The notes below the pieces were generated by a model. It was not told the DNA's origin, made no database searches, and worked only from the letters and a program-made list of their open reading frames with translations. A stretch of 64,000 nucleotides of DNA from Punctularia strigosozonata HHB-11173 SS5. Lineage: Eukaryota > Basidiomycota > Agaricomycetes > Corticiales > Punctulariaceae. The stretch is from assembly GCF_000264995.1 (NCBI RefSeq), contig NW_006767437.1, positions 612,158 to 676,157 on the forward strand, written 5' to 3'. Below are positions 44,318-56,005 of this stretch, piece after piece. The translations under genes were made by a program, and so were the position numbers. Each line of letters opens with the position of its first letter. The first letter of the stretch is position 1.

Positions 44318-46466
44318 ATGACTCCCGCTTTGACTGTCCCTGAGTCTGAGTCCGTCGTCGCGTCAGCTGGCGTCAAGCCTCCGACCCAAGCCGAAGCGAA
44401 ACCGACGTACATCCTCCATAGGTTCGTCCATTGATATGATTACCAGTGCGCGGCTTATTCGAGACACTCAGGACTCCGTGGCGTCCGCCGGTGGCAACTA
44501 GCGCCGATGGAATCTACATCCACCTGGAGGATGGTCGTCGGGTAATCGACGGTTGCGGCGGAGCTGCTGTGGCATGCATTGGAAACTCGCACCCTGCCGT
44601 GCAGCAGGCAATCAAAGAGCAGGTTGACAAGATGTCCTGTACGTTCTTCGATTCTAGAAGGAAGGCATCGTGACGAACGATTGAATCGACAACCCTAGAC
44701 GTGTATAATATGCAGTTGTCCAACCCTCCAGCTGAAGAATTAGCCAAAATCTTGGTAGAGTCCGGCAATGGCGCGTTTGCTCTCTGTGGATTTGTCTCCG
44801 GAGGTGATTGCAATCCTCCGTCTACTCATGAGGAGAGTATAACCATGTCCAGGTTCGGAGGCTATGGAAGGTGTCATCAAGACCGCGAGGCAAGTGCGTA
44901 TATGAGTTATCATGTCCTGTTGCGAAACGAATCGCTCACCGAACCCTCAGTACTACTTTGAGACCGGGCAGACGCAACGAAGGAACTTCATCGCGCGAGA
45001 CCTGTGCGTATATGCGCTCGATTCGAAAGCGCTCGCTTCACTAACGGCTGCGTAGGTCTTTCCATGGCAATACAGTGGCTACTCTGTCTCTTGCCTCTCA
45101 TCCCACGCGGAAGATCCCTTACGACGCCATTCTCGATCACGACCACTTTCACCATGTGTCTCCGGCCTATTCCGCACGTTTTCAGAAACCAGATGAATCC
45201 GAGCAGCAATATGTCGACAGGCTGGCGAAAGAACTGGAGGATAAGTTCTTAGAGCTCGGGCCCGACACTGTGATCGGATGTATGTGGCATCTGGATGCTC
45301 CGGTATCTCGCTGACGGGTCTTATAGTCGTTGCGGAGACGGTCAGGGCTTGTGCTGATAACCCGTGTGTTTTCTGCTGAACGTATCGCATTCGATCTAGG
45401 TCGTGGGTGCTACCACAGGCTGTGTACCCGCTCCCAAAGGGTATTTCAAGGCTTGCAAGGAAATCTGCCATAAATGTACGCGAAAACATCTTCTTGTATC
45501 AATGTTATAGATAATATAATGACTATTTGTTCCAGATGGTGCATTATTTATTTTGGATGAGGTCATGAGCGGCATGGGACGTGCGTCATAGGACTTCCGC
45601 CATCTGCTAGACGTTGATTGCAATTCACCAGGAATGGGAACGTTGCATGCTTGGGAGAGCTTCGGTGACGGCGAGGCACCTGATCTCCAGGCTGTAGCCA
45701 AAGGTTTGGGTGGAGGGTGAGTGTGACGACTCACCGTCGTAACTCCTGCCATGACACAGCCTGTAGTTATGCGTCTATTGGTGCTGTTCTCATGTCGAAG
45801 AAGGTTGCGGACGGCATCAGAGACAATGCTGGCCTTTGGAAGCACGGTCATACGTATCAGGTATCTTCTCATGTAACATCTGAGGCACCAAGCATACATG
45901 CTAACATCGCTTGCACTCAGGCTCATCCCCTGGCATGCGCTGCATCGCTGGCGGTGCAGAAAGTCATCGTGTCGGAGAACCTGCTCGAAAACTGCCGCTT
46001 ACAGGGCTTATACCTATCCTCGTTGCTCCAAGAGCGCCTCAGGGGCACCAACGCTCCCGCTGCGCCATACGTGCACGACATTCGCGGTGGTGGCGCATTC
46101 TGGGGCGTCGAATTTGACTTTGCCGGTCAGAAGGCGGCCATATTCAGCTTCAAGCCGGCGCAGTTCCCTCTGCTCGTGCAAGCTCGGGCACTCGAGAAGG
46201 CACGTTACCATATGTTTATCCGACGCACCGAAGAATTGACAGCCTGGACTTCGCAGGGCCTTGTGATCATGGGCTTTGACGGCAGCGCCGATTTCGGCGG
46301 TCATTGCATCAGTATGTTTACGCTTCATGTGGAATAATTCAATATCGCTCACCCAAAAAATGTAGTCGCTCCAGCCTACAACATCACCAAGGGGCAAGTA
46401 GAGGCCATTACCGACATCTTCGTACAAAGCATTGAGGAGCTCTTGCGGGAGAATGCGATAAACTGA
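44318..46466 (+). CDS. Class III PLP-dependent aminotransferase
   Basis: Fold-type I aminotransferase of class III (ω-amino-acid, ornithine and AGXT2-like group). The substrate is not predictable from sequence. Fourteen exons (44318-44421, 44472-44638, 44699-44803, 44853-44893, 44951-45003, 45056-45279, 45327-45340, 45400-45475, 45536-45580, 45632-45716, 45767-45860, 45921-46199, 46257-46311, 46366-46466) give 480 aa. Key blocks are VIDGCGGAAVACIGNSHPAV, GGSEAMEGVIKTARQ, SFHGNT, the PLP-binding FILDEVMSGMGR, Schiff-base Lys in AVAKGLGGG, HTYQAHPLACAA, IRGGGAFWGVEF and EKGLVIMGFDG. Exon 7 is only 14 nt. The intron 46200-46256 appears to use a GC donor (gcacgt). It is 57 nt with no stop, so retention would add 19 residues not expected in the family. 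Confidence 0.88.
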
Positions 46467-47175
46467 GATGGTGCATGTATCGTCTTGCTACACTGTCTTG
46501 CGGGCACCGTGTCAATGTATCATTGCATACTGCTACAAGTAGAGCAGTTCTATTCCTTGACGCCAGCAGATTCATACCCCTTCGTGGGAAACAGCTCGCG
46601 GCCAGCGCGGTACTGTCGCTTCGGTGTTGCTATATTGCCGCCGGCAGCAGCAGTACGCAGCCCCAACATTTCTCTCATGCCCTTGTCTCTTCGATTCACG
46701 GTTCATGCTAGACTTTTGTCTCCATGCTATAGATCCGAACTCATGCCTTTGCCCTCTGTCGCGAATTAACACGGGGATTCGTCCGAGATGGTGAATAGAA
46801 TGCTCCAACTCCCGTTCTAGCCTCCCGAGTGTCAAGTGGCTGCCGTATTCAATGCATTGATCTCGAATGGTTATGAGCCAGTACGGCAGTCAGGTGCGTA
46901 ACGAAGGAGTATCCAACATTGATCCGTGCGGTGCGAATACCCTGCTGCCGGAAATACACCCTCGTCCCATCCAATTTGCTCCGACTCCCGAGGATCTGTA
47001 GCTCTCGAGCCCGTCTCGGGGCCATTTGTCGCATGCGCGTCGTCATCACGGGCGAGGCACGCATAGCAGCAACGGAAAAACTACCCTGATACTTCTGCTC
47101 CCGCTATATAAGGCTGCGTAGTCAGGAGGGACATGCTCACCGAACGTACACCGACTTCGAATCATCTAGCTCGCC
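46467..47175. other. Intergenic, ~710 bp
   Basis: 3' flank of the aminotransferase and promoter of the GH45 gene. No gene or repeat was recognised. Confidence 0.5.
47105..47112 (+). promoter_or_regulatory. TATA box, GH45 gene
   Basis: tatataag 71 bp upstream of the GH45 start codon, a strong core-promoter match. Confidence 0.6.
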
Positions 47176-48098
47176 ATGAAGATCCCCATTGCCGGTGCTG
47201 TTGCTCTCGCACTCTCCTCCACGGCGTGCGCGACTGCTGTGCAGAAGGAGCCCCGTGCCACGGGCGGATACGTGCAGAATCCATCGGGATCCGCGTCCTT
47301 CACCTACTACTCTGGTTGCGGTTCTCCGGTGAGTCGACTTGTTTTCCGAGCTGTGTCAATTTTTGGACCCATCATCGTATCGCTTTAGGCATGCGGCAAG
47401 AGCGCAACTGGATACACCGCCGCCATCAACCAGCTGGCGTTCGGGTCCTCTCCCGGTGCTGGTGCCGGTGATGCATGCGGTCGCTGTTTTGCGTTGACTG
47501 GGTCTGCAGACCCTTACTCGCCTTCCGTTGAGTCTGGACTTCGGATCGCACACGAACACTCTTGGGGCTGACTTGCGCGCGTAGTTTACGGGACCGTTCC
47601 ACTCAATTGTCGTGAAGGTGACGGACATGTGCCCCGTGCAGGGAAACCAGGAGTGGTGCGGACAAACGACGTCGAACAGCGTGAACCAGCACGGCCAGCC
47701 ATTCCACTTCGATATCTGCCAGGACACCGGAGGAGCAAACGCGTTCTTCCCGTCCGGTGAGTTCTTCCTGCTTGCGCCAGCCCTGGCCCCGAGGATTGTT
47801 GCTGATGACGATGGATCCGTAGGACACGGTGCGCTCACTGGAACATTCCAAGAAGTTTCGTGTTCGCAATGGTCGGGATCGGACGGCGGCTCATTGTGGA
47901 ACGGAGCTTGCCTCAGCGGTTAATACCCATTGCATCTCTAATTGCATATGTGTTTGACATGGACGCTCTTCATGACAGGAGAAAGCGCCGGTAACTGGCC
48001 TTCCACTGGATGTGGCAACCAGGGTAAGGACATCTCGTGCCGATCTGTGGCTTCCTACTTGTTCATTGAACTATCTTACAGGCACGGCGCCATCTTGA
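47176..48098 (+). CDS. GH45 endoglucanase (small basidiomycete type)
   Basis: Secreted β-1,4-glucanase with a double-psi β-barrel related to expansins, acting on cellulose and β-glucan of plant walls. Six exons (47176-47338, 47389-47526, 47585-47756, 47823-47917, 47979-48023, 48082-48098) give 209 aa. Signal peptide MKIPIAGAVALALSSTACA, then ASFTYYSGCGSPACGKSATGY, GDACGRCFALTG, FHSIVVKVTDMCPVQGNQEWC (the conserved Asp), PFHFDICQDTGGANAFFPSG and WNGACLSGESAG, ending GCGNQGTAPS. There is no carbohydrate-binding module. Length and Cys pattern fit the basidiomycete single-domain Cel45 group, in which the catalytic-residue set differs from the classical two-Asp GH45. The last exon encodes only five residues. 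Confidence 0.92.
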
Positions 48099-48664
48099 TC
48101 CCAAGGCTGACACTGAAGAATCACGACCGTTCTGGACTAAACGCATGTGGCTGTTGTGAATATGTATGCATCTCTTTCGATGTTTCGGCATTCTGGTTGC
48201 CGCCGCCTGCCTTTTATGAGCCTCCAGAATCAGCCTGGGAGCGGGAGCTCCCTCACCGCGAACATTTCGAAACCATCCAGTCTCGCACTATGCTCGTGCC
48301 GTGCGGACTCGACACTCCGCCACGAACTTTGAGTGGATTGGAGAGTTCGGCGCTGCGAGCGGCTCCCACGTCAGTCCAGCGCGAGGAACCACCCGCGTTA
48401 CCCACTCTGACGTCGGCGACCTCGTTCTCCTTGGTGAGGGTAACCGTCGTTCCATGTCGAATTGCACGATGCACCTATAAGGAGGATTAGGCCGTGCAGG
48501 CGCTGACGAGACCGTCTCTAAGGCGTAGGAAGACCTAGGATCGTGAAACCCAATACTAGTAGACAATCAATTCAGCAAGATGAGACAATGTAAGTACATG
48601 TCATGCATTTACAGAACATCGGTTATTCGTACAAATCTCTCATAGCAATGTCGAATGGCCCATG

Positions 48665-49158
48665 ACTTCATGCATCTACGTCCATCGTTGTCGATCGCTC
48701 TTCTGCAATTGATTGTTCCGCCTCGGTGAAGCTGATTAAGACTCCGTCCGGGACCGACTCGTCCATCGCCTAGTCCTCGTCCACCTCGGCGTCTGCCCAA
48801 GCGAATCCAGTGTCCTTGTCAAACTAAAGTACGGCTTGGACTTTCTCATAGTCTTAGTCCACGCGTCAGGATCTGGATAGAAATTGCCTGCTCCATCTTT
48901 CCGGGGGTGTTCATCGATCATGGTCTTCGATCTTAGCAATTGCTCCCAGTGGGTGCGGTTGTTCGCCCAGTTCTGCTCCTCGATGACTTGGTATACCGTG
49001 GGCGAACAGCCCATAATCGTAAGATCGTAGCGTCCAGGAACTTTCTCCCGGTTTGCAGGTAGGCAGGTAGGTAGGTAGGTAGGTAGTATTAACCGGCGCG
49101 GTCGCAATACCGGAACAACCGGGCCCCAGGGCCTCGCACTAGTGGCAAGCCGGGACAC
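48665..49158 (-). pseudogene. Unrecognised coding-like fragment
   Basis: A minus-strand segment with protein-like composition: MGCSPTVYQVIEEQNWANN, HWEQLLRSKTMIDEHPRKDG and DPDAWTKTMRKSKPYF in one frame, then FDKDTGFAWADAEVDED and an acidic/Ser-rich tail ending TTMDVDA in another. The two pieces do not join by an obvious intron, and the second contains an in-frame stop. The 5' end runs into a tetranucleotide repeat. No family was recognised. It looks like a decayed fragment of a larger gene, possibly one of the multicopy families common in mushrooms. Confidence 0.35.
49058..49086. repeat. Tetranucleotide repeat (aggt)n
   Basis: About seven near-perfect copies of aggt with one variant (aggc). 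Confidence 0.85.
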
Positions 49159-49233
49159 CCTGGTCTACACGGTTCCCGTCCGCTCTATGAGCCAACACAC
49201 CGCTTCGACCAGAGTGTGCATAATTACATGATT

Positions 49234-49289
49234 GTGTATCGTACTGTATACCCTACTCCAGGTGTATCGTACTATCTGTCCTACCCCAG
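49234..49289. repeat. 28-bp imperfect tandem duplication
   Basis: Two adjacent 28-bp units, both beginning gtgtatcgtact and ending in a ctac-cca-g block, differing at about five positions. Confidence 0.7.
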
Positions 49290-50322
49290 AGTCCTGACCT
49301 CTTCAGGCCCCTACCTGCGCTGTAGTCGATCCATGTCGGCGCACTAAAAATCCAACCAGTAAAACCCAGTGGGAACAAAAGACTGAGCAGCACGACCAGG
49401 AACCGCCTTACTTGGTGGCAAGCCTACTTGCTCGCGTCAATATTCAAGCTCCGCACGAATTCTGCTCGTCATGTTGAAGCAGTCTCCAGCCTGAATGTAC
49501 ATATGGGCCCGTATAGAGGGTGCAAAATGTGTATCGGGCTCAATAAATGAGTTCAAAAGATGTTAAAGAATGTCCAGAAATATTTTCGTGACTGTTGGTA
49601 GCTCGATCCCCCGAAGCGAGGCTGTAGAGTCAACGCGACCTGACGTTTGAGGACCATTGCACGACGATGATGAATTTCTAAAGCCTCCCACACAGGAGCA
49701 TTCACCTTGCGATTTGGTATGTAAATTATATAGATGCATGTGGCTCTGCTGATTTTTTCTGAGAGCCTAAAAATGAGCCGTTGAGCTATGGCAGTGGACT
49801 GAATCCAAAGATCGCATTAGTGGTCCCACGATAGTAACCTGAAATTGCCCGCGTGTGACACGTGGCGCGCCGTCAGCGGCACGTCACGCCATATTACGTC
49901 ACAGCGGTCTGATGCACAAAGAACGCCGAGTTCCTTTTGTTCTTCGGCCAACCCTCTGTGGTCCTGTGGTCCTATGCACCGCAATGGTTTCCTACCAGCC
50001 CTGCAAAGATGTGCATCTCACGTCGTTCGACTCATGCCGGAATGAAAAAAAAAACACACGGAATGATTATTGATTATTTGCTCAACGCACAGTGCGAATG
50101 AAGGGAGTACCCGCATCCAACCAATGTTACTCGACGCTGGCCGGTCTGTTCACTGGACATTGGTCCGACGACTTGCAGTGGCCACCAAAGTTGCTGCGGC
50201 ACGACGGGCAATGCCGCGCGCCACAGTTCCGCCTTCTTTCACCTGTATGGAAGCGTGGCCATTACGAACCTCAACAATGCGCAAGCATTCCTCATTGTTA
50301 TGACTGGCCACACACCGTGAGG

Positions 50323-50331
50323 TATATATAA
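50323..50331 (+). promoter_or_regulatory. TATA box, Cys-rich secreted protein
   Basis: tatatataa about 156 bp upstream of the ATG at 50479. Confidence 0.5.
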
Positions 50332-50478
50332 CCTCGACTGCACTCTGCTCTATGCTCAATCGACTGGTCGATCTCATCCCCTCACCGACGTTCCCTTTTG
50401 CACAGCTTTTATTGCCCTTCAACTCTTCACGCCCTCCTCTCAAACTTCACGCCCTCCTCTCAGATACGAACACCAATC

Positions 50479-51652
50479 ATGAAGCTCACCTACATTTTTG
50501 TCGCCCTCCCCCTTGGTGTGTATCGCGGACATCCTCCGTGTGCTTATTCTGATCTTTCTCTTTATCACAGTCGCCCTTGGCGTCCGGGCTCGCCATGAGC
50601 TTCCCTCGCGCTATGCCCTTGCGCGCCGGGGCAATCAATTCGTCACCGGTCCTTGCTCCGTCGACTCAGACTGCCAGCAGGGTTGCTGCGGTTTCTCCAC
50701 GGGCAAATGCGCCGGCCCCGCGGTGGCTCAGACCAACGGCTCCGGCGGATGCGGCCACGGCACCGCTGCCCCCAACTGCAACGTCGCCGCCGCGCTCGGC
50801 CTCTCGGACTGCATCGCCGGCGCCGTGAACGGCGACCTTGCGGATCCTGCTGTGCAGACCGCCGCGGCGTTCGTCTCCCAGCTCGATGGCCTCCCATTCA
50901 CCCCAGCCACCGCCTCCAACACCACCTCTGCCAACACCACCTCCTCCAACGCCTCCACCTCCTCCTCCTCCAACGCCACCGCCACCGCGGGCGTCACCGC
51001 CGCGCCTACAGCAGATCAATCCAGCAAGAAGACGGTGTTTGAGACGTGTTCGGCCGACTCGGACTGCCAGCAGGGTTGCTGTGGGTTCTCCACCGGCAAG
51101 TGCGCCGGGCCCGGGATCGCTCAGAGCAACGGCTCTGGTGGATGCGGCCACGGTACCGCTGCCCCCAACTGCAATGTCGCTGCGGCGCTTGGCCTCGATG
51201 CGTGTGTTGCCGGCGCCGTCAATGGCAACCTCGCGGATCCCGCCGTGCAGGCCGCCGCCGCGTTCGTGTCCCAGCTCGACGGCCTCCCCTTCACCCCCGC
51301 TTCCTCCTCCAACGCCTCCTCCTCCAACGCCTCCTCCAACTCGGCGGCCGCGCCTGCAGCGGACCAGTCCAGCAAGAGCACCGTGTTCGAGACGTGCTCG
51401 GCCGACTCGGATTGCCAGCAGGGCTGCTGCGGCTTCTCCACCGGCAAATGCGCCGGGCCCGCGGTCGCGCAGACCAACGGCTCGGGCGGGTGCGGCCACG
51501 GCACCCCGGTCCCCAACTGCAGCGTCGCCAAGGCGCTCGGCTTCAGCGACTGCGTCGCTGGCGGTACCAGCGACACCACCGACCCCGCCGTGCAGGCCGC
51601 GGCGGCGTTCGTCTCCAAGCTCGATAACATCCCGTTCACCCCGGCCAACTAG
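50479..51652 (+). CDS. Secreted protein with three tandem 8-Cys modules (BAS-like)
   Basis: Two exons (50479-50515 and 50571-51652) give 372 aa. A signal peptide (MKLTYIFVALPLVALGVRA) and a possible kexin site (ALARR, ~28-32) precede three modules of about 90-100 residues. Each has the order DSDCQQGCCGFSTGKCAGP, then a GGCGHGT segment, PNC, VAxALG, a final Cys, DPAVQAAAAFVSxLD and PFTPA. Each module has eight Cys. Modules are joined by Asn/Ser/Thr-rich linkers with many N-glycosylation sequons, and modules 2 and 3 follow a near-identical linker end (VFETCSADSDCQQGCCGFS). The core resembles the small secreted family called biotrophy-associated (BAS) in plant-pathogenic ascomycetes, which normally has one module. 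Function is unknown. The third module is slightly shorter after the last Cys. Confidence 0.85.
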
Positions 51653-52895
51653 GCGCGCGTCATCGGCGGCTGTAGCATCTAGTGTAGTCTGTACTAGTAG
51701 TTACATAGAGGTTTTGTGACAATGTTGTACTTTACCATGAGATCCAGAATGGTGTAATATCACCCCACTGAACACCTTTATGTTCGCGCTTTGTCGGACC
51801 CCGCCGTGCGCGTTATTGGAGGTGACAAGCGCGCGTCGTCACGCACGGGGCGCGTGTTTCCGTCTTCTCTCGGTCTCATGCGCCTGTACTGGGGCGTGCT
51901 CGCGCGACACGGCGGAAGGCTGGAGGAGCTCCGGGTGGAGACGAGGCGGCCGGCGACGCTGGCTCGACGTGCCACGCCCGTCGCGCCGGCTCGCGTGGCT
52001 GTCCGAGCGCTGGTAACGGCGCCGTGGGCGAGATGGCGTTCCGGGCAACCGACGACGCTGGAGGAGATGAACGATCACCGCGACCGGGGCGCTGTTGGAG
52101 GTGCCGTACGACAACGTGTCGTGGGTGGAGAAACCCGTACCGGCGGGCGGGGAGGGATGTGCTGGATGCGGCGCGATGAATGAAGAAGAAAGGACACGCT
52201 GTCGTCGACATGGGCGATCGCTCGATGAGCGATTTCGCTGTGACGAATACGTGAAATTGCGATGTGATTTATCGCTGTGTATGCCGGAATCGGGGTGACC
52301 TGCATTTGTATTCGCAGCTGCCAGAACTCGGTTTCGAAGTAAGGCGATCTCTAAGACGGTTTGTGTTGCACCTTGAGAGACGATGCGGATCATTTGAATG
52401 GTACATTGGCAAGCTGATGAGTTTCGTGACAGCGTATTTAGCACGCCGGCCGGGCGACGTCCGGCGTCCGTAGCCTGGAGGCGCCAGGAACGACCCTGAG
52501 AACGATTCAGAGCAAGCTTTTGATCTCTCCGGCCTTCGCGCGAACGGGCTGCGCTGGATTGATTGGACGTGGTTTGCGCGCAAGCGCTGCTCGTCGTCCA
52601 TGGGCGTTCGAGAAGATAGAAAGAACGGGGTGACCGCGTATTTCTTCGCGGAAGTCGCTACGGGTACGGAAGGGGAAGGGACACAGCCACGGGAGGGGGG
52701 ACGCAATATAGCGCGGCTCGTGACCGGGGGCTCACATCAGCCGCTGCTCGCACACCCCGGCCGGTGTCGGGCCTTTCTCTCGTTCCCATTCTAGCCTGCG
52801 TTCGTTCCTGTCCAGCCTACTTACTTGATCGCCACGTCTCTCAGCGCAGGCGCTCTGTAATCCACATAGCAAATTACATCCGGTCACCGCGCCCC
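51653..52895. other. Intergenic, GC-rich, ~1.2 kb
   Basis: No gene recognised. Open frames on both strands at 51780-52450 are explained by high GC. It should hold the promoter of the copper ATPase. Confidence 0.45.
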
Positions 52896-55800
52896 ATGGC
52901 TGCCTTCTCAAATATCCTCCAGAGGATCGCCACCCCGCTCACGGCTGCCTTCCCTCCGCTCTCCGCGCGCGCCGTCGAGCTCCCCACCTCCGGCGACGAG
53001 CCCCTCATGGCCAAGGATGCATCCGCTGGTGCGGAAAAGTGTGAACTGCGAATAGAGGGTATGACGTGCGGAGCATGCGTGGAGGTGCGTTTTATCTCGC
53101 TCAGCTCGTCTAGCCTGGATGCTGACATCGAGGCAGTCGATCGAGGGCATGCTCAGAAATCAACCTGGCATATACTCGATCAAGGTCGCCTTGCTAGCAG
53201 AACGAGGGACCGTAGAGTATGACCCCGCCTCGTGGACGCCGGAGAAAATCATCGGCGTAAGCACGGTTCCATACCCGATAAATAGCGACTCCGTCCTCAT
53301 CCCATCCTAGGAAATCTCGGACATCGGCTTCGACGCGACCTTGATTCCTCCGACGCGCTCAGATGCGATTACCCTCCGCATATACGGCATGACCTGCTCG
53401 TCATGTACCTCTACCGTCGAGAAGGAGCTGGGCGCCATGCCTGGGATCAACAGCGTGGCTGTGTCGCTTGCAACGGAGACGTGTAAGATAGAATTCGACC
53501 GGGGGCTGATCGGGCCTAGGGAGATGGTGGAGCGGGTGGAGGAGCTGGGATTCGATGCTATGCTGTCGGATCAGGAGGACTCGACGCAGCTGCAGTCGTT
53601 GACGCGGATGAAGGAGATCCAAGAATGGAGGGACCGCTTCCGATACGCCCTCGCCTTTGCGATACCGGTGTTCTTCATCGGGATGATCATGCCCAAGATA
53701 CCCTTCTTGCGGCCCATCGTCGACGTCAAGCTCTGTCGTGGCCTTTACCTCGGCGACGTCGTTACGTTGATCCTCACAACCCCCGCGCAGTTCTGGCTCG
53801 GTGCTAAATTCTATCGGAATGCGTACAAGTCGCTCAAACATGGTACGGCGACAATGGACGTGCTGGTCATGCTCGGCACCTCCGCCGCCTATTTCTACTC
53901 GCTCCTCGCGATGCTCTTCGCCGTCTTCAACTCGGACCCGGACTTCCACCCGATGGTGTTCTTTGATACGAGCACGATGCTGATCATGTTCGTCTCCCTC
54001 GGTCGCTTCCTCGAGAACCGCGCCAAGGGCAAGACGAGTGCGGCGCTCACGGACCTCATGGCGCTCGCGCCCTCGATGGCGACCATCTATACCGACGCGC
54101 CCGCGTGCACGCAGGAGAAGCGCATTGCGACGGAGCTCGTCCAGGTCGGAGACTACGTCAAGCTTGTCCCGGGCGACAAGATACCCGCGGACGGGACCGT
54201 CGTCAAGGGCACTTCGAGCGTCGACGAGAGCGCGGTCACGGGAGAGCCCGTGCCGGTGCTGAAGCAAGTCGGCGACGCCGTCATCGGCGGGACGGTGAAC
54301 GGCCTCGGCACGTTCGACATGGTCGTCTCGCGCGCAGGGAAGGACACGGCGCTCGCACAGATCGTGCGCCTCGTCGAAGAGGCGCAGACGTCCAAGGCGC
54401 CGATCCAAGCCTTCGCGGACAAAGTCGCCGGCTACTTCGTTCCGACCGTGATCTCGCTCGCGCTCGTCACCTTCCTCGCCTGGCTCGCGCTCTCCGCGCT
54501 CGTCGACGACGCATCCCTGCCCGCGATGTTCCACCGGCACGGCGCGAGCCGGCTCGCGACCTGCCTCCAGATCTGCATCTCCGTCGTCGTCGTCGCCTGC
54601 CCGTGCGCGCTCGGGCTGAGCACGCCGACGGCGATCATGGTCGGCACCGGCGTCGGCGCCCAGAACGGCATCCTCATCAAGGGCGGCCGCGCGCTCGAGG
54701 CGAGCCGGCACATCACCCGGATCGTGATGGACAAGACGGGCACGGTCACCGAGGGCAAGCTCACCGTCGTCGGGCTCGCGTGGGCGGGCGCGGACGCGCA
54801 GCGGGAGGAGGATCTCGCGGCGACGTGCGCGGACGGCGCGCACTCGCGCGCGGCGGTGATCGCGATGGTGTCCGTCACCGAGGCGCGCTCCGAGCACCCG
54901 CTCGCGAAGGCCGTCGCGGTGTACGGCAAGGACCTGCTCGCCCGGTCCGGCCTCGCGCCGGCCGAGCCTACCGTGCAGGCGTTCGAGAGCGTCACGGGCG
55001 CCGGCGTGAAGGCGACGCTCGTCGCGCCCGGGTCGGCCAAGTCGACGCAGACGCTGTACGTCGGCAACGCGCGCTTCGTCGCGCCGGCGGACGACGGGCG
55101 CCTGCCCGCGGCGCTGGCCGAGTTCGAGCGCCGGGAGACCGAGCTCGCGCGCACGGTCATCTTCGTGTCGATCGCGGCGAGCGCGTCCGCGCCGCCGGTG
55201 CCGGTGCTCGCGGTGTCGATGTCGGACGCGCCGAAGCGGTCGTCGGCGAGGGCGATCGCGGCGCTGCAGGCGATGGGCATCGAGGTGAACATGATGACGG
55301 GCGACGGAAGGGAGACGGCGCTTGCGGTCGCGAAGCAGGTCGGGATCCCGCCCGAGGGCGTATGGGCGAACATGAGCCCGAAGGGCAAGGCGTCCGTCGT
55401 GACGGAGCTCATGCAGAAGCAGGGCGGTGGCGTCGCTATGGTGCGTATCTTTTTATTATTTATGTGTGCAGTGAGAGCTCATACGTTGGTTTCAGGTCGG
55501 CGACGGTATCAACGACTCGCCCGCGCTCGTCGCCGCGTCCGTCGGCATCGCGCTCTCGTCCGGCACGTCCGTCGCGATGGAGGCGGCCGACATCGTGCTC
55601 ATGCGCTCGGACCTGCTCGACGTCGTCGCCGCGCTCCACCTCGCGCGCTCCATCTTCGCCGTCATCCGCCGGAACCTCGTCTGGGCGTGCATCTACAACG
55701 TGCTCGGCATCCCGCTCGCGATGGGCCTCTTCCTTCCCTTCGGGCTGTACCTCCACCCGATGATGGCCGGCGCGGCGATGGCGAGCTCGAGCGTGAGCGT

Positions 55801-56005
55801 CGTCACCAGCTCGCTCACGCTCAAGTGGTGGCGCAGGCCGGAGAGCAGCCTCATGCCTGGCGAGAAGGTGCAGACGGAGACGATGTGGGACGCGGTCAGG
55901 GGTGCCGTGGGCGGCGCGGTGGAGAGCGTGCGGGGCGTCGTGGGTGGGAGGAAGAGGATGCAGGGCTACAGCCAGTTACCGGTGGAGATGTCGGAAACGG
56001 TCTAG
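52896..56005 (+). CDS. ccc2: Copper-transporting P1B-type ATPase (Ccc2/ATP7 family)
   Basis: Pumps Cu(I) into the late secretory pathway for cuproenzymes, or out of the cell. Four exons (52896-53084, 53137-53256, 53311-55440, 55496-56005) give 982 aa. Two N-terminal heavy-metal-associated domains carry MTCGAC (~55) and MTCSSC (~120). Eight membrane segments are expected. Motifs in order are [13 protein letters not shown] (actuator, ~411), the membrane CPC in [13 protein letters not shown] (~533), phosphorylation loop [10 protein letters not shown] (~577), SEHPLA with the nucleotide-binding His, MTGDGRETA and, after the last intron, [11 protein letters not shown]. The long exon is markedly GC-rich, giving large antisense shadow frames. 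A fungal Agaricomycete link to laccase copper loading is plausible but not shown by the window. Confidence 0.96.

Larger units (their letters stand above)
48099..50478. other. Long repeat-bearing, gene-poor stretch
   Basis: About 2.4 kb with no intact gene. It holds an unrecognised coding-like fragment (about 48665-49158, minus), a tetranucleotide repeat, a 28-bp tandem duplication (both listed) and AT-rich sequence at 49500-49800. Confidence 0.45.

Noticed and set aside
6992-46466. A metabolic gene cluster linking carnitine acetyltransferase, NADP-IDH and the aminotransferase
   Set aside because: They are separated by unrelated housekeeping genes on both strands. No cluster-specific regulator or transporter is present.
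49200-50050. Gene-poor AT-rich stretch considered as a retroelement remnant
   Set aside because: No LTR-like ends, reverse transcriptase or integrase similarity could be seen.
50479-51652. The three repeats considered as a CRISPR array
   Set aside because: Units are ~300 bp, coding and in frame. The organism is eukaryotic.
50643-51719. Other-frame and antisense open frames over the three-module secreted protein
   Set aside because: They arise from the repeated GC-rich coding sequence. Only the frame with signal peptide and conserved Cys modules makes sense.
53401-55763. Very long open frames antisense (498 codons) and in another sense frame (552 codons) over the copper ATPase
   Set aside because: They are shadows of a GC-rich exon with strong third-position bias. 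Their translations are Arg/Asp/Ala runs without domains.
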